DNA of 64,000 nt from Ignavibacteriales bacterium (GTDB taxonomy: Bacteria > Bacteroidota > Ignavibacteria > Ignavibacteriales > SURF-24): positions 62,001 to 126,000 of the forward strand of contig JAPLFH010000033.1 of the NCBI GenBank assembly GCA_026390815.1, read 5' to 3'. A program made the position numbers and the translations under genes. The notes beneath the pieces are model-generated. The model did not search any database. It was given only the letters and a program-made list of their open reading frames with translations, and was not told the DNA's origin. Every line of letters begins with the position of its first letter. Position 1 is the first letter of the stretch. This document shows positions 46,007-56,699 of this stretch, piece after piece.

Positions 46007-49000
46007 TGTTGCAAAAATTAATAATATTTTTGATTTACTTTTGTTCCAACGGGTTTCCGCAGGGCATAGTTATAAACGAACTGATGCCATCAAACATTTC
46101 TTATATGAAGGATGAAGATGGAGATTTTTGTGACTGGATTGAGTTATACAATGCAAGCGGCGAATCAAAAAGTTTAGCGGGTTGTTTTTTAAGCGATGAT
46201 TTTTCTAACCTGAAAAAATGGAGCCTGCCTGCGATTTCATTATTCCCAAAGCAATTTAAAGTTATTTATGCCTCAGGAAAAGATAAACGAACATTCTTCC
46301 ATTATGAAACTGTTGCTGATTGGGGAGATGAATGGAAATACTTCGTTGGTAAAACCAATCCACCAACTAATTGGGCGTCATTCGATTTCAGTGATTCGGA
46401 TTGGTTATCAGGTTCAAGTGGATTTGGTTATGGCGATGGTGATGATTCAACAAACATTGGGAGTACAAATATTTTTCAACCATCACCAGTATCATGTTTC
46501 ATTCGGAAAGAATTTAATGTTGAAGATGTTACCAAAATAACAAAAGCATTTTTACACATTGATTATAATGATGGCTTTGTGGCGTACCTAAATGATAAAG
46601 AAATTGCACGAAGCAATTTGGGAGTGACTGGAATCCACCCTTCGTATAATGAATTTGCTGAGCAGCAGCACGATGCTCTGATGTTCAGAGGATTGCAGCC
46701 GGAAGAATTTATTATTAATCAAATTCAGCCATATCTTCACGATGGAAAAAATGTCATTGCGATTGAAGTGCACAATGAGTCGTTGTATTCTACTAACTTA
46801 AGTCTGATTCCTTTTTTTACTTTAGAGATGACAGAATCTCCGCTTGCATCGTTGGGGCAATCAGGATTTTTAACATTTCCGGATTATACATTTCATACAA
46901 ACTTTAAACTGAAATCCGGTGGAGAATCACTTTATCTTTCAAATTCGATTGGAGAGATAATTGATTCGGTTCAATTTTCAAATGTACCCGATAATGTTTC
47001 CCTCGGTAGAAAACCGTATGGTGGTGAAGGCTGGTTGTTTTTTAATGAACCTACTCCCGGCTCCGAAAACAGTACACCTGGTTTAGAATTAAACAATGGC
47101 GAAGTTAATTATTCGATGATGAGCGGAAGCTATTTAAGCAGTTTTAATCTTGTTCTTACATCAACAAATCCTGGGCAAAAAATTTATTACACACTGGATG
47201 GTAGTGAACCGAATGATAAATCCAATCTTTATCAGAATCCAATTACAGTTGATAGTGTAACCATTGTGAGAGCAAGTACAATTGATGATGGATTGCTGCC
47301 GGGGAAAATTTCCACGCAAACATATTTCGTGAATAAGAATTTTGAATTACCTGTTATCTCGTTTGTAACTGATCCTGAAAATTTATGGAGTGAGCAGAAG
47401 GGAATTTATATTCTTGGTCCGAATGCAGATATGAGCGATTATCCTTATTGGGGAGCAAACTTCTGGCAGGATTGGGAGAGACCGGTTAACATTGAATACT
47501 TTGATAAAAGCGGTATTTCAAAATTTCATTTTGATGGTACTACAAAAATTTATGGATCGTGGAGCCGGCTTTATCCGGAAAAATCATTTGCCATTTATAC
47601 GGGTAAAGAAACAATCAATTATCAGATCTTTCCGGATAAAAAAATTACTGATTTCCATAATATTGTTTTAAGAAATGCCGGGCAGGATTGGGGAAGAATG
47701 TTTTACCGCGATGCAATGATTCATTCACTTGCAAAAGATATTGGACTTGATATGATGGCATATCAACCGGCTTATACATTTATTAATGGAAAGTTTTGGG
47801 GAATCTATAACATCCGGGAAAAAATTAATGAATGGTATATCGCCTCCAATCACAACATCGATCAGAATAATATGGATATGATTGAACGCGATACAACAAT
47901 TTTGTCCGGTGATGCGGTTGACTATAATTCAATGATAAATTTCCTCTTTACAAATGATATTTCAATTCCAACAAATTATGAGATTCTGAAAACTCAAATG
48001 GATGTTCGGAATTATATGGATTATATGATTCTTGAATGTTTCATTGCAAATTCTGATTGGCCATGGAACAATGTAAAAATCTGGAGGCAAAAGAATCCGC
48101 ACACAAAATGGAAATGGATTTTATTTGATACGGACTATGGATTTAATGGCGGGCATCTTGGTCCCGATGCTGATATGTTTGCAGAACCCCGCGCTCAACA
48201 AAATCATACAACATTTTTATTCTTCAAGCTGCTGGAAAATCCGGAATATAAAAAAGAATTTATAAACCGAACCGCAGATTTGCTCAATACTATTCTTTCA
48301 ACAGATTATACTAAACAACGGATTAATGAATTCAAGTTGAAGATAGAACCTGCGATGCCGAAACATATTGAGCGCTGGAAAAATACTTTTAATGAAGTAT
48401 GGTGGCTCGGTAAGTCGATTGACACGATGCAGGAATGGTATGATAATATTCAGGTTGCAAATAATTTTGCAAATAACCGGCAGGATTTTTTGCGCCAGCA
48501 ATATGTAAATGAGTTTATCTTAAAAAGTGGAGTTGGGATAATTAATTTAGAGATTAATAATTCAACTGAAGGAAGAATCAAGATTAACAGTTTGGAAATA
48601 TCGGAATTCCCCTGGAGTGGGAAATATTTTATTGACAATCCAATTACTTTAACTGCTATTCCAAATACTGGCTACCGATTTGTTAAATGGGAAGGATTGG
48701 ATGGAAACAATGGCGAATCAGTTTCAATTCATTTTACTCATGATCAGAAGATTAAAGCAATTTTTGAAATGAACATAAATTTCTCAAGCTCAGTTGTAAT
48801 AAATGAAATCAATTACAACTCCGCCGCCAATTTTGATACTAAAGATTGGGTCGAGATTTATAATAACACAGATTCGACAATCGTTTTAAACGGCTGGAAA
48901 TTTAAAGACTCAAATGATGAGCACGTTTTTGAATTACCTTCAAACTCATTGTTGCAAAGTAAAAACTTTTTAGTTATGTGTGAGGATACAACAGCATTTA

Positions 49001-49599
49001 AAAATTATTTTCCCGGAGTCCGAAACAGCTGCGGTAATTTTAATTTTGGTCTGAGCAGTCAGGGCGAACTTCTCCGTGTGCTTAATTGTAATGATGTTTT
49101 AATTGATTCACTAACGTATAATCCCAAATTAAGCTGGCTTACTGAAGCTGATGGAAGTGGGAAAACTATTTCATTAAAAAATCCGAACCTACAAAATTCT
49201 GATCTACAAAACTGGGCAGTTTCAATTGGGACTGGGACGCCTGGAAAAATTAATGATGTATACGCGTCGACTAAAGAAAGTGATGTGAGAGGTAATCTAC
49301 CATTGGAGTTTGCGTTATTTCAAAATTATCCCAATCCTTTTAATCCGGAAACTATTATCAATTATCAATTACCTTTTAGCAGTTGGGTAAAACTAAAAAT
49401 ATTTGATGTGCTGGGGAATGAAGTGACAACTTTGGTTGATGAGGATAAACCTGTCGGTGTTTACACTTATCAATTTCTAATCTCAAATTCTGGTAAGCAG
49501 AATCAATTATCAAGCGGTGTATATTTCTATTTACTAGAAGCAAGACAAACAAACGGCAGCACTTTCAGAAGTGTAAAAAAGATGGTGGTTTTAAAATGA
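46006..49599 (+). CDS. Secreted CotH-kinase/lamin-tail protein with T9SS sorting domain
   Basis: A 1197-residue exported multi-domain protein; the signal ends GFPQG. In order: lamin-tail domain ([18 protein letters not shown], about 20-115), a galactose-binding-like sandwich (about 120-285), a lamin-tail-like piece, a chitobiase-C-like segment ([12 protein letters not shown], about 390-400), and the CotH kinase domain (about 447-840) with [40 protein letters not shown] and [13 protein letters not shown]. An InlB-like repeat ([11 protein letters not shown]), a second lamin-tail domain (about 925-1060) and a T9SS domain ending KKMVVLK follow. CotH is a protein kinase of spore coats; its role in T9SS organisms is unknown. 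Confidence 0.9.
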   Translation: MLQKLIIFLIYFCSNGFPQGIVINELMPSNISYMKDEDGDFCDWIELYNASGESKSLAGCFLSDDFSNLKKWSLPAISLFPKQFKVIYASGKDKRTFFHYETVADWGDEWKYFVGKTNPPTNWASFDFSDSDWLSGSSGFGYGDGDDSTNIGSTNIFQPSPVSCFIRKEFNVEDVTKITKAFLHIDYNDGFVAYLNDKEIARSNLGVTGIHPSYNEFAEQQHDALMFRGLQPEEFIINQIQPYLHDGKNVIAIEVHNESLYSTNLSLIPFFTLEMTESPLASLGQSGFLTFPDYTFHTNFKLKSGGESLYLSNSIGEIIDSVQFSNVPDNVSLGRKPYGGEGWLFFNEPTPGSENSTPGLELNNGEVNYSMMSGSYLSSFNLVLTSTNPGQKIYYTLDGSEPNDKSNLYQNPITVDSVTIVRASTIDDGLLPGKISTQTYFVNKNFELPVISFVTDPENLWSEQKGIYILGPNADMSDYPYWGANFWQDWERPVNIEYFDKSGISKFHFDGTTKIYGSWSRLYPEKSFAIYTGKETINYQIFPDKKITDFHNIVLRNAGQDWGRMFYRDAMIHSLAKDIGLDMMAYQPAYTFINGKFWGIYNIREKINEWYIASNHNIDQNNMDMIERDTTILSGDAVDYNSMINFLFTNDISIPTNYEILKTQMDVRNYMDYMILECFIANSDWPWNNVKIWRQKNPHTKWKWILFDTDYGFNGGHLGPDADMFAEPRAQQNHTTFLFFKLLENPEYKKEFINRTADLLNTILSTDYTKQRINEFKLKIEPAMPKHIERWKNTFNEVWWLGKSIDTMQEWYDNIQVANNFANNRQDFLRQQYVNEFILKSGVGIINLEINNSTEGRIKINSLEISEFPWSGKYFIDNPITLTAIPNTGYRFVKWEGLDGNNGESVSIHFTHDQKIKAIFEMNINFSSSVVINEINYNSAANFDTKDWVEIYNNTDSTIVLNGWKFKDSNDEHVFELPSNSLLQSKNFLVMCEDTTAFKNYFPGVRNSCGNFNFGLSSQGELLRVLNCNDVLIDSLTYNPKLSWLTEADGSGKTISLKNPNLQNSDLQNWAVSIGTGTPGKINDVYASTKESDVRGNLPLEFALFQNYPNPFNPETIINYQLPFSSWVKLKIFDVLGNEVTTLVDEDKPVGVYTYQFLISNSGKQNQLSSGVYFYLLEARQTNGSTFRSVKKMVVLK

Positions 49600-50654
49600 T
49601 TATGACCGATCTAAAGAATAACCTGGCTAACTTTCCGCATAGAAGGTTGAATATATTGACGGGTGAGTGGACTCTTGTTTCCCCGCATCGTGTAAAACGC
49701 CCATGGCAGGGAAAAGTTGAAACGGCTGCCATTGAAGATAAACCGAAGTATAATCCAGACTGCTATTTATGTCCGGGGAATGAAAGAGCTGGAGGAAAAA
49801 GAAATCCTGTTTATGACAATACATTTGTATTTGATAATGATTTCAGTGCACTTCTGCCGGAACAGCCGGAGTTTAAATTAAATCAAAACAATTTGCTATT
49901 AGCCGAAAGTGAAAAAGGAATGTGCAAGGTGATCTGCTTTTCCCCCCGCCATGATTTAACTCTTGCCGAAATGGATGTAAAAGAAATTGTAAATGTTATT
50001 GAAGTATGGACAAGTGAATATGAGATTCTTGGTTCCGAAGAATTCATTAATTACGTACAGGTATTTGAAAACAAAGGCGAGATTATGGGATGCAGTAACC
50101 CGCATCCACACGGACAAATATGGGCGCAGCAAACAATACCGGTAGAGCCAGCTAAAGAAATTATTCAAATGAAAAAATATTTTAATGAAAAGAAAACGTG
50201 CCTATTGTGCGATTATTTGAAAATTGAAATTGAAGAAAAAGAAAGAATTGTTTATGGGAATGATGATTTTATTGTCCTTGTTCCGTTCTGGGCAGTTTGG
50301 CCTTTTGAAACAATGATTCTTTCCAAACGGCATCTCGGCAGTTTAAGAGATATGAATCCGCAGGAAAAGAATTCGTTTGCTGATGCAATTTCCAAAATAA
50401 CAATTAAGTATGATAACCTTTTTAATGTTTCATTTCCTTATTCCTCTGGTATTCATCAAAAGCCAACAGATGGAAAGAGATATGAGGAACTTCATTTTCA
50501 TATGCACTTCTATCCGCCATTATTACGATCGGCTGCAATAAAAAAATTTATGGTTGGATATGAGATGATGGCAAATCCGCAGAGAGATATTACTGCTGAG
50601 TTAAGTGCAACAAAGCTAAGAGAACTTTCGGTTGTTAATTATAAAATACGTTGA
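49596..50654 (+). CDS. galT: Galactose-1-phosphate uridylyltransferase
   Basis: A 352-residue cytosolic enzyme of standard length that exchanges UMP between UDP-glucose and galactose-1-phosphate in the Leloir pathway. Motifs are [19 protein letters not shown], zinc ligands in [19 protein letters not shown], and the active-site [12 protein letters not shown] with the uridylylated His, then [13 protein letters not shown]. Its ATG overlaps the CotH gene stop (ATGA), so it is co-translated with secreted-enzyme genes. galK and galE are not seen. Its presence is a good hint that the locus' glycan releases galactose. Confidence 0.95.
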   Translation: MIMTDLKNNLANFPHRRLNILTGEWTLVSPHRVKRPWQGKVETAAIEDKPKYNPDCYLCPGNERAGGKRNPVYDNTFVFDNDFSALLPEQPEFKLNQNNLLLAESEKGMCKVICFSPRHDLTLAEMDVKEIVNVIEVWTSEYEILGSEEFINYVQVFENKGEIMGCSNPHPHGQIWAQQTIPVEPAKEIIQMKKYFNEKKTCLLCDYLKIEIEEKERIVYGNDDFIVLVPFWAVWPFETMILSKRHLGSLRDMNPQEKNSFADAISKITIKYDNLFNVSFPYSSGIHQKPTDGKRYEELHFHMHFYPPLLRSAAIKKFMVGYEMMANPQRDITAELSATKLRELSVVNYKIR

Positions 50655-50671
50655 AATTAAGGAGTAGAAAA

Positions 50672-52723
50672 ATGAATAAAGTAAATTTAATTCCGAACCT
50701 GACAAATAAAATTGTGCTGATCTTTATTTTCTTGTCTTCAATAATTTATTCGCAGATTTTAGTTTCTGAAAAGATTGATCTTCAATCTGGAATAAATGAA
50801 CAGAAGATTCAAGTTGAAATATTGCCATCCACTTTAGCTCCTAATGTTAATAATCTTTTTGATGGTCAAAATTTTTCTTTCGTCGGTGGCTCTGTGGATA
50901 GTATTACAGTAACAGTAAGCTTTGATGAAGCAATAAAAATTTCTGAGTGCAAAACATTTTTTGTCCTGTATGCCGGTCAGTATTCACTCGAAGCGGCATC
51001 CACCGATGATGATTTTAACAGCAGGACAGGAACATACCAGCAAATTCTTAATAATAAAAATTATGTTGCAAGTAAATTAGATTCTGTTGAAATAAATCTG
51101 GACATTGTTAAAGTTCTCCGTTTGACAGCAAAGAATCCTCAAACAAAAACAACTTATATCGGCGAATGGTCTCTCTACTATAACAACAAAATTGTTTCGT
51201 TGATTATTCTTCCATATCCGCCAAGACTTTTACCAAATACCAGTATAAAATTAAAAGCTGAAATGCTGGACGAAAAAGGTAAAACTTATCCGTACACTCT
51301 AAATGAAAATATCTCCTGGACTTCATCCAATCCAACTATTGCATCATTTAATGATGATAATTCAATCCTAACCGGCAAGCAGCTTGGTAATACTACAATT
51401 ACTGCGCAAACTGCGTCTGGTATTTTAAAAGGAACAGCAACTGCAACAGTGGAAAATGATTTTGTTTCTGAAAAAGCTGCGACCAGAATTGTAAAAGTAG
51501 CAGTAGTATACCAGGATCCAATGGTAGGAATTGGTGAAAAATTCCATAACCGTTATGGATGGCAGGATCCCAAATTTTATGTCCAGGAGTTAGTTAAAGC
51601 TTTTAAAACTGCAAGCGATGGTGTGATTCAATTTGAACTTACCGAAGTGCATGATGACCAAGTGCTATTTTCAAAACTTGATACAACTTATTTGACTGTT
51701 GGGCAAGTGGTTACTTACCTTGATGAACCAGGCTGGGCAACGATCCGTAACCTGGCTGAAAAAGAAAACAGAATAAAATTTGATTATAAAGGTATGCTCA
51801 AGTATTACGATTTTTACAATAAGCGCCAGCAGGGACTTATTGATGAAGTTTGGGTTTATGCCTGGCCTTTTGGCGGAATGTATGAATCGCAGTTGGTTGG
51901 TGTTAATGCTTTCTGGTGGAACTCGCCGCCAATTTCTGATGTGCCTGCAGAGTTTACTAAATTAATTTCTGTTATGGGATTAAATTACGAACGCGGTGTT
52001 GCAGAAGCGATGGAAAGCTTTGGACACAGAATGGAAAGCGCTTTGTGGCATACCTTCGGAAGATGGGATGGGAATAATCCTAATCCAAACAACTGGGAAA
52101 TCTTTACTACAATTGATAAGAATAAACCAGGTATGGCTCAGGTTGGTAACATTCACTTTCCGCATAATGGAATGAGCGATTACGATTTTAGTAACTCTAG
52201 AATGGCTGCTTCGTATGCGGACAACTGGAAAAGATTTCCCTGGCTGTTAGATGAGAAGCGGACTTTTAATTGCAGCGATTGGGGATGCTCTCATCTTGGA
52301 TATATGAAATGGTGGTATAACCATCTTCCAAGATACCAGGGAATAACAGATGGAATCCTTAATAACTGGTGGCTTTACTGGGCAGACTACGAAGGAGCAG
52401 TTGATCTGGCAAAGGAAACTCCGGTTGTAAAAGTTGAGGATGATTTCAAAGGACAACCACAAGGATTTAAATTAGAACAGAATTTTCCAAATCCTTTTAA
52501 CCCCAATACTACAATACATTTTCAAATTCCAACTTCAGGATTTATCAACCTTAAAATTTATGACACGCTTGGGAGAGAAGTAAAGACATTGTTAAATAAG
52601 GAAGCGTCCGCCGGATCTTACTCAGTAAATTTTAATGCTGCCAAACTTGCAAGTGGAGTTTATTTCTATAAGCTGCAAGCTGGTGCATTCAGCCAAACCA
52701 AAAAATTAATATTGATGAAATAA
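50672..52723 (+). CDS. Secreted unknown-family protein with BIG2 and T9SS domains
   Basis: A 683-residue exported protein, with the start at the ATG at 50672, 7 bases after AAGGAG; an upstream in-frame TTG at 50651 is less likely. After the signal peptide (ends IIYSQ) come a sandwich, a BIG2-like domain near 190-270 (NENISWTSSNPTIASFNDDN), then a core of about 320 residues that I do not recognise. The core holds IDEVWVYAWPFGGMYES, LNYERGVAEAMESFGHRMES (about 437-456), HFPHNGMSDYDFSNSRMA and YMKWWYNHLPR. The C-terminus is a T9SS type A domain (KLILMK). The core is shared with the next gene, so this is a two-gene family in tandem. Conserved His, Glu and Arg could be catalytic. Confidence 0.75.
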   Translation: MNKVNLIPNLTNKIVLIFIFLSSIIYSQILVSEKIDLQSGINEQKIQVEILPSTLAPNVNNLFDGQNFSFVGGSVDSITVTVSFDEAIKISECKTFFVLYAGQYSLEAASTDDDFNSRTGTYQQILNNKNYVASKLDSVEINLDIVKVLRLTAKNPQTKTTYIGEWSLYYNNKIVSLIILPYPPRLLPNTSIKLKAEMLDEKGKTYPYTLNENISWTSSNPTIASFNDDNSILTGKQLGNTTITAQTASGILKGTATATVENDFVSEKAATRIVKVAVVYQDPMVGIGEKFHNRYGWQDPKFYVQELVKAFKTASDGVIQFELTEVHDDQVLFSKLDTTYLTVGQVVTYLDEPGWATIRNLAEKENRIKFDYKGMLKYYDFYNKRQQGLIDEVWVYAWPFGGMYESQLVGVNAFWWNSPPISDVPAEFTKLISVMGLNYERGVAEAMESFGHRMESALWHTFGRWDGNNPNPNNWEIFTTIDKNKPGMAQVGNIHFPHNGMSDYDFSNSRMAASYADNWKRFPWLLDEKRTFNCSDWGCSHLGYMKWWYNHLPRYQGITDGILNNWWLYWADYEGAVDLAKETPVVKVEDDFKGQPQGFKLEQNFPNPFNPNTTIHFQIPTSGFINLKIYDTLGREVKTLLNKEASAGSYSVNFNAAKLASGVYFYKLQAGAFSQTKKLILMK

Positions 52724-52740
52724 TCTGGCGGAAAATATTT

Positions 52741-53757
52741 ATGATAAAACATCTTATCAACATTTCAATTGTTTTAGTAATTATATCCTTGTGGGGAAGT
52801 AACGATATTCTTTCAGGAGAAAATGGAAAAGGATTAACCATCAGAGTTCTTGTTCTGAATTTTGATCCGTTGATTCCACAAAAAGAAAATCAACCGCTTC
52901 ACTTAATCTGTAAGTGGAATGATCCACATAAACTTTCAGATGGCTATATCGAAGACGTAAAGCAATCGAGCGGCGGTTACATCAATTATAAAATCGTTGA
53001 GTGGCAGGATGTTGATGCTTTCCCAGTTAAAGCGGATGGATTCAAATATAATCCGGAAATGTATATGGCATGCTTCGAGAAAAAAGATAAATGGCATGAT
53101 CCAGATGGAGTTGATTATGAAAAACTGGTTGTTGATTACGGAGTTGTAGATAAAATAGATGGTGATCAAATTGATGAGTTGTGGATTTTTGGTGCTCCTT
53201 ACTTTGGTTACTGGGAATCTGCAATGGCTGGTCCGGGTGCTTTCTATATTAACGGCGGAGTGTACGACAGTGTAAAATCTAAAAAGCCATTTGTAATTAT
53301 GGGATTTAATTACGAACGCGGAGTAGCAGAAATGCTTCACGATCTATCTCATCGGACTGAATCAACAATGACGCGAATTTACGGCGGATGGGAAATTGAC
53401 AAACTTACCACAACCTGGGCTCGCTTTGCCGCAAATGCTTTTCAGTCAAATGGAGTTGCAGCAGTTGGAACATGCCACTATCCGCCAAATGGAGAAAAGG
53501 ATTACGATTATAAAAATCCGAGAATTGTAGAAAGCAGTGCTGATGACTGGTTGAACTTTCCCAAGTTGACAGGTGAAAAAAAGAAAGTATCCTGCGAAAC
53601 CTGGAGAGGACCAGATTACCACCGTAACTATATGAAATGGTGGTTTGCCCGTTTACCAAAAGCTGAAGGATTAAACGAAGATGGTAAGTTGAATAACTGG
53701 TGGGAATATGTTTTCAATTTTAATTCATATACAGAAACGGGAAAATTAATAAAGTAA
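52741..53757 (+). CDS. Unknown-family protein, tandem paralogue without sorting domain
   Basis: A 338-residue exported protein; an N-terminal hydrophobic helix could be a signal peptide. It shares the unrecognised core of its upstream neighbour: IDELWIFGAPYFGYWES, FNYERGVAEMLHDLSHRTES (about 189-208), CHYPPNGEKDYDYKNPR, SSADDWLNFP, YMKWWFARLPKAEGL and LNNWWEYVF. It lacks the BIG2 and T9SS domains, so the minimal unit is about 300 residues. A tandem duplication, followed by loss or gain of the flanking domains, is likely. It may stay periplasmic while the paralogue is displayed. The gap upstream is 17 bases. Confidence 0.72.
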   Translation: MIKHLINISIVLVIISLWGSNDILSGENGKGLTIRVLVLNFDPLIPQKENQPLHLICKWNDPHKLSDGYIEDVKQSSGGYINYKIVEWQDVDAFPVKADGFKYNPEMYMACFEKKDKWHDPDGVDYEKLVVDYGVVDKIDGDQIDELWIFGAPYFGYWESAMAGPGAFYINGGVYDSVKSKKPFVIMGFNYERGVAEMLHDLSHRTESTMTRIYGGWEIDKLTTTWARFAANAFQSNGVAAVGTCHYPPNGEKDYDYKNPRIVESSADDWLNFPKLTGEKKKVSCETWRGPDYHRNYMKWWFARLPKAEGLNEDGKLNNWWEYVFNFNSYTETGKLIK

Positions 53758-53760
53758 CTA

Positions 53761-53810
53761 AGCATCAGAAGATGGTTGATGGGGGAGGTTTGATGGATGA
53801 TGGAATAAAT
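53761..53810. repeat. Degenerate GATG-rich repeat
   Basis: The stretch after the paralogue's stop is built of imperfect units such as GATGG, TTGATGG and GATGATGG. It resembles the short purine-biased repeats seen between genes in related genomes and has no stem or coding potential. Confidence 0.4.
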
Positions 53811-53856
53811 GTAGAAAATTATTAATTGGATAACCAAAACTAATGGAGAAGTTTTA

Positions 53857-56619
53857 ATGAAGAAATTTTACTTTGTAGTTTTTCTTTTAATCGTTTTATC
53901 AAACATAAATTTTGCACAATCAATCCAGACAGTAAATTTATCTACAGGAAACGGATTAGAGGTTGCCTCTTATTTAATTGATGGAAAAACAATTTCTCTT
54001 AAACAGCCGCTTCCTCTTTTTTCATTCGAGCTAAACGACACACTTATAAATTCATCTTCTGCAAATGTAAATATTGTGGGAAAGGAAGTTCATTTCACTT
54101 TTCCACAGGGTGTAAAAGGAATTTTGATTCCCGAAGAAAAATTTTCACCTGGATGGAAAGCGCATCTTGTTCTTACTAATGGTAGAAAAGAAATAGTAAA
54201 AATCTCCAATCTCGTTCCTCTTGGTCAATCTCGGGAAAGAATTTATATCGCATCTTCAGAGCCTTGGAATTTAGCAAGCAGCAAACTCTTTCGTCCTGGT
54301 TTAGGTCCGGTTGGAATTGTTCTGCCGGATAATGCATGGCATCTTGGTTTCTGTGCCGCTGAAGTAGATTCTCAAAAATCAATTTGCGCAATTGCCAGAA
54401 GAACTAACAGTAAAGATGCTGAAGTAAGGCGTTATTCCACAAAACTAAATCATGGTGGAATCGTTGAGTATGATATTTATGCAGATCAATATTTTGGCGA
54501 CTGGCATAATGGTTTAAAGATGATGTTCCAGGAAAGATATCTTTACGATTTAGAAAAATTTGACAACAAACTTTTTGAGCGTGATGATTTGAAGTGGATC
54601 CGTAGTTCGTACGTTATTGCGCTTCAAGCAGGTTGGGATCACGAGTATTATGAAAAAGATGATAGCAAATATAAATTTCAAGATTACCTTGCCGAAGGGC
54701 AAAAATTATTTGGTGGCTGGGATGTTTTTGCAATCTGGCCTACGTGGCCAACTTTAGGGCTCGATCAACGCAACCAATGGGATCTTTATGCTGATTTACC
54801 CGGAGGACTTAACAAGATGAAAGAGCTTTCGGGTTTAGCGAAGAAAATTGGGACGAAGTTTTTTATCTCTTTTAACCCATGGGATAAATCAACACGCCAG
54901 GAAAATTTTTATACCGGAATGGCGCGACTGATAAGAGCAACAGATGCGGAAGGAGTTGTACTTGATACATACGGAAGTTCAAGCGATACTCTTCAGATGG
55001 CTGCAGATGGAGTGAAACCCGGTGTAATAATGTACAGCGAAGGAATGGCTGTTCCTAAAGACATGCCCGGTATTGTTGCTGGTCGTGTGCACGATGCTAT
55101 CTTTTTACCTCCGCCAGTAAATATGAATAAATTCATTAAACCGGATTTTGCAATCTTCCGTGTCTGCCAGTTAAGAGAAGGAAGGATTCATCGTGAAATT
55201 GCAATCTCGTTCTTTAACGGTTATGGTGTAGAAATGAATACATTTGGACCGGGGAGACCAGATTGGAAAGAAGAAGAATATTTGTACCTGGGAAGGACAA
55301 CAAAAATTTTACGAGAAAACACTTCTGCATTCAACAGCAAAAACTGGCTACCGCTTATTACAACATTAAAAGATAGTATTTGGGTTAACAGCTGGCCCAG
55401 TGATAATAAAACTATTTACACAATATTTAGTCTGAAGCCGGAAGGGTATGATGGACCGCTGTTCGAAACGAGTTTATCCTCTAACAATCATTTTGTTGAT
55501 TTATACCATCATGTTGAATTAAAAATTGATACGATCAAAGGAAAATATTATTTGCCGGTTAATGTGCAGGCATTCGATAAATCTGCACTTGGAACCCGAA
55601 TGGAGGGCAATGTTGATTGCATAGCTCAATTCCCAAAGTTGCTTCAGGTAAAATTAAAACGTGATTCACTTTTCATCTGGGCGAACACTGGTAAAAAAAT
55701 ATTGGTTTGGGCTGGAATACCTTCGTATCAGAACACACCGAAAGAATTTTCTATTGGTTCTTATCAATTAAAGCTTAGAGATTTGTTTGGAAGATATGAA
55801 GGTAAGTTTGTTATTCAGTTGTTTGATGAAAAAGAAATTCTTGATGAAGGAGTTGTAGAAATTATTCCTGGTACACCAAGATTGGTTAGTAAAGTTGATC
55901 GGACAATCCCCACAAATAAAATTCCTTCCGGAATGATTGAAATATCGGCAGGGGAATTCAATTTTAAAGTTGATGCGAATGATTCGTTCGTTCCTTATCC
56001 TGATTTTACTAAGCCGGAAAAAGTATTCATCAAAAAGTTTTTTATGGATAAATATCCGGTTACCAACAAATTGTTTTATGAATTTGTAAGCGATTCTAAA
56101 TATAAACCGGCAGATACTAATAATTATTTAAAGCACTGGAAAAATGGTTTGTACTTGAAAGAAGAGGAAAATTATCCCGTCGTTAATATAAGCTTAAGTG
56201 ATGCTAAAGCATACACAAAGTGGGCAGGAAAAAGATTACCAACAGAAATAGAATGGCAGTATGCAGCACAAGGAAGCGATGAAAGAAAATGGCCATGGGG
56301 GAAAGATTTTGATTCAACTAAATGCAATAATGCATTGGGCAATCCTACAAATGTTGATTCATTCCCGAATGGAAAAAGTCCGTTTGGAGTAATGGATTTG
56401 GTGGGTAATGTATGGCAGTTGACAAATGATGTTTATGATAACGATTCAGAATACTTTGCAATCATTCGTGGTGGAAGTTATTACAAACCAACATCAAGCT
56501 GGTGGTATGTAAATGGCGGACCTCAGCAAGTTAATCATAGCCAGATGCTGTTGATGGTTTCTGATGGCTTTGAACGCAATGCCACTGTTGGTTTCCGGTG
56601 TGTAAAAGATATTGAATAA
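53857..56619 (+). CDS. Secreted alpha-galactosidase-like barrel fused to an FGE-like domain
   Basis: A 920-residue exported protein; signal ends INFAQS. The N-terminal 230 residues form a beta-sandwich. Residues about 245-520 resemble a (beta/alpha)8 barrel of the GH27/31/36 superfamily, with SYVIALQAGWDHEYY, WDVFAIWPTWPTLG, TKFFISFNPWD, AEGVVLDTYG (a likely catalytic Asp) and VIMYSEGM. A sandwich follows. From about 690 there is a formylglycine-generating-enzyme-like domain: PSGMIEISAGEF, MDKYPVTNKLFYEFV, RLPTEIEWQYAAQG, GVMDLVGNVWQLTND, RGGSYY and TVGFRCVK. Near the end it lacks the two Cys that make an FGE catalytic, so it probably binds sugar or protein. Such a fusion is unusual. Confidence 0.75.
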   Translation: MKKFYFVVFLLIVLSNINFAQSIQTVNLSTGNGLEVASYLIDGKTISLKQPLPLFSFELNDTLINSSSANVNIVGKEVHFTFPQGVKGILIPEEKFSPGWKAHLVLTNGRKEIVKISNLVPLGQSRERIYIASSEPWNLASSKLFRPGLGPVGIVLPDNAWHLGFCAAEVDSQKSICAIARRTNSKDAEVRRYSTKLNHGGIVEYDIYADQYFGDWHNGLKMMFQERYLYDLEKFDNKLFERDDLKWIRSSYVIALQAGWDHEYYEKDDSKYKFQDYLAEGQKLFGGWDVFAIWPTWPTLGLDQRNQWDLYADLPGGLNKMKELSGLAKKIGTKFFISFNPWDKSTRQENFYTGMARLIRATDAEGVVLDTYGSSSDTLQMAADGVKPGVIMYSEGMAVPKDMPGIVAGRVHDAIFLPPPVNMNKFIKPDFAIFRVCQLREGRIHREIAISFFNGYGVEMNTFGPGRPDWKEEEYLYLGRTTKILRENTSAFNSKNWLPLITTLKDSIWVNSWPSDNKTIYTIFSLKPEGYDGPLFETSLSSNNHFVDLYHHVELKIDTIKGKYYLPVNVQAFDKSALGTRMEGNVDCIAQFPKLLQVKLKRDSLFIWANTGKKILVWAGIPSYQNTPKEFSIGSYQLKLRDLFGRYEGKFVIQLFDEKEILDEGVVEIIPGTPRLVSKVDRTIPTNKIPSGMIEISAGEFNFKVDANDSFVPYPDFTKPEKVFIKKFFMDKYPVTNKLFYEFVSDSKYKPADTNNYLKHWKNGLYLKEEENYPVVNISLSDAKAYTKWAGKRLPTEIEWQYAAQGSDERKWPWGKDFDSTKCNNALGNPTNVDSFPNGKSPFGVMDLVGNVWQLTNDVYDNDSEYFAIIRGGSYYKPTSSWWYVNGGPQQVNHSQMLLMVSDGFERNATVGFRCVKDIE

Positions 56620-56699
56620 GAATTTAGAACTTTAGCAATGAAAATTTTACTGCTAGGCATAAGCGAAAAAAAATATTTTTAATTTATTTTAGGTATAGT

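Noticed and set aside
55921-56619. Active formylglycine-generating enzyme for a sulfatase
   Set aside because: The conserved C-terminal Cys pair is missing, and no sulfatase with a CxPxR motif is encoded in the window.
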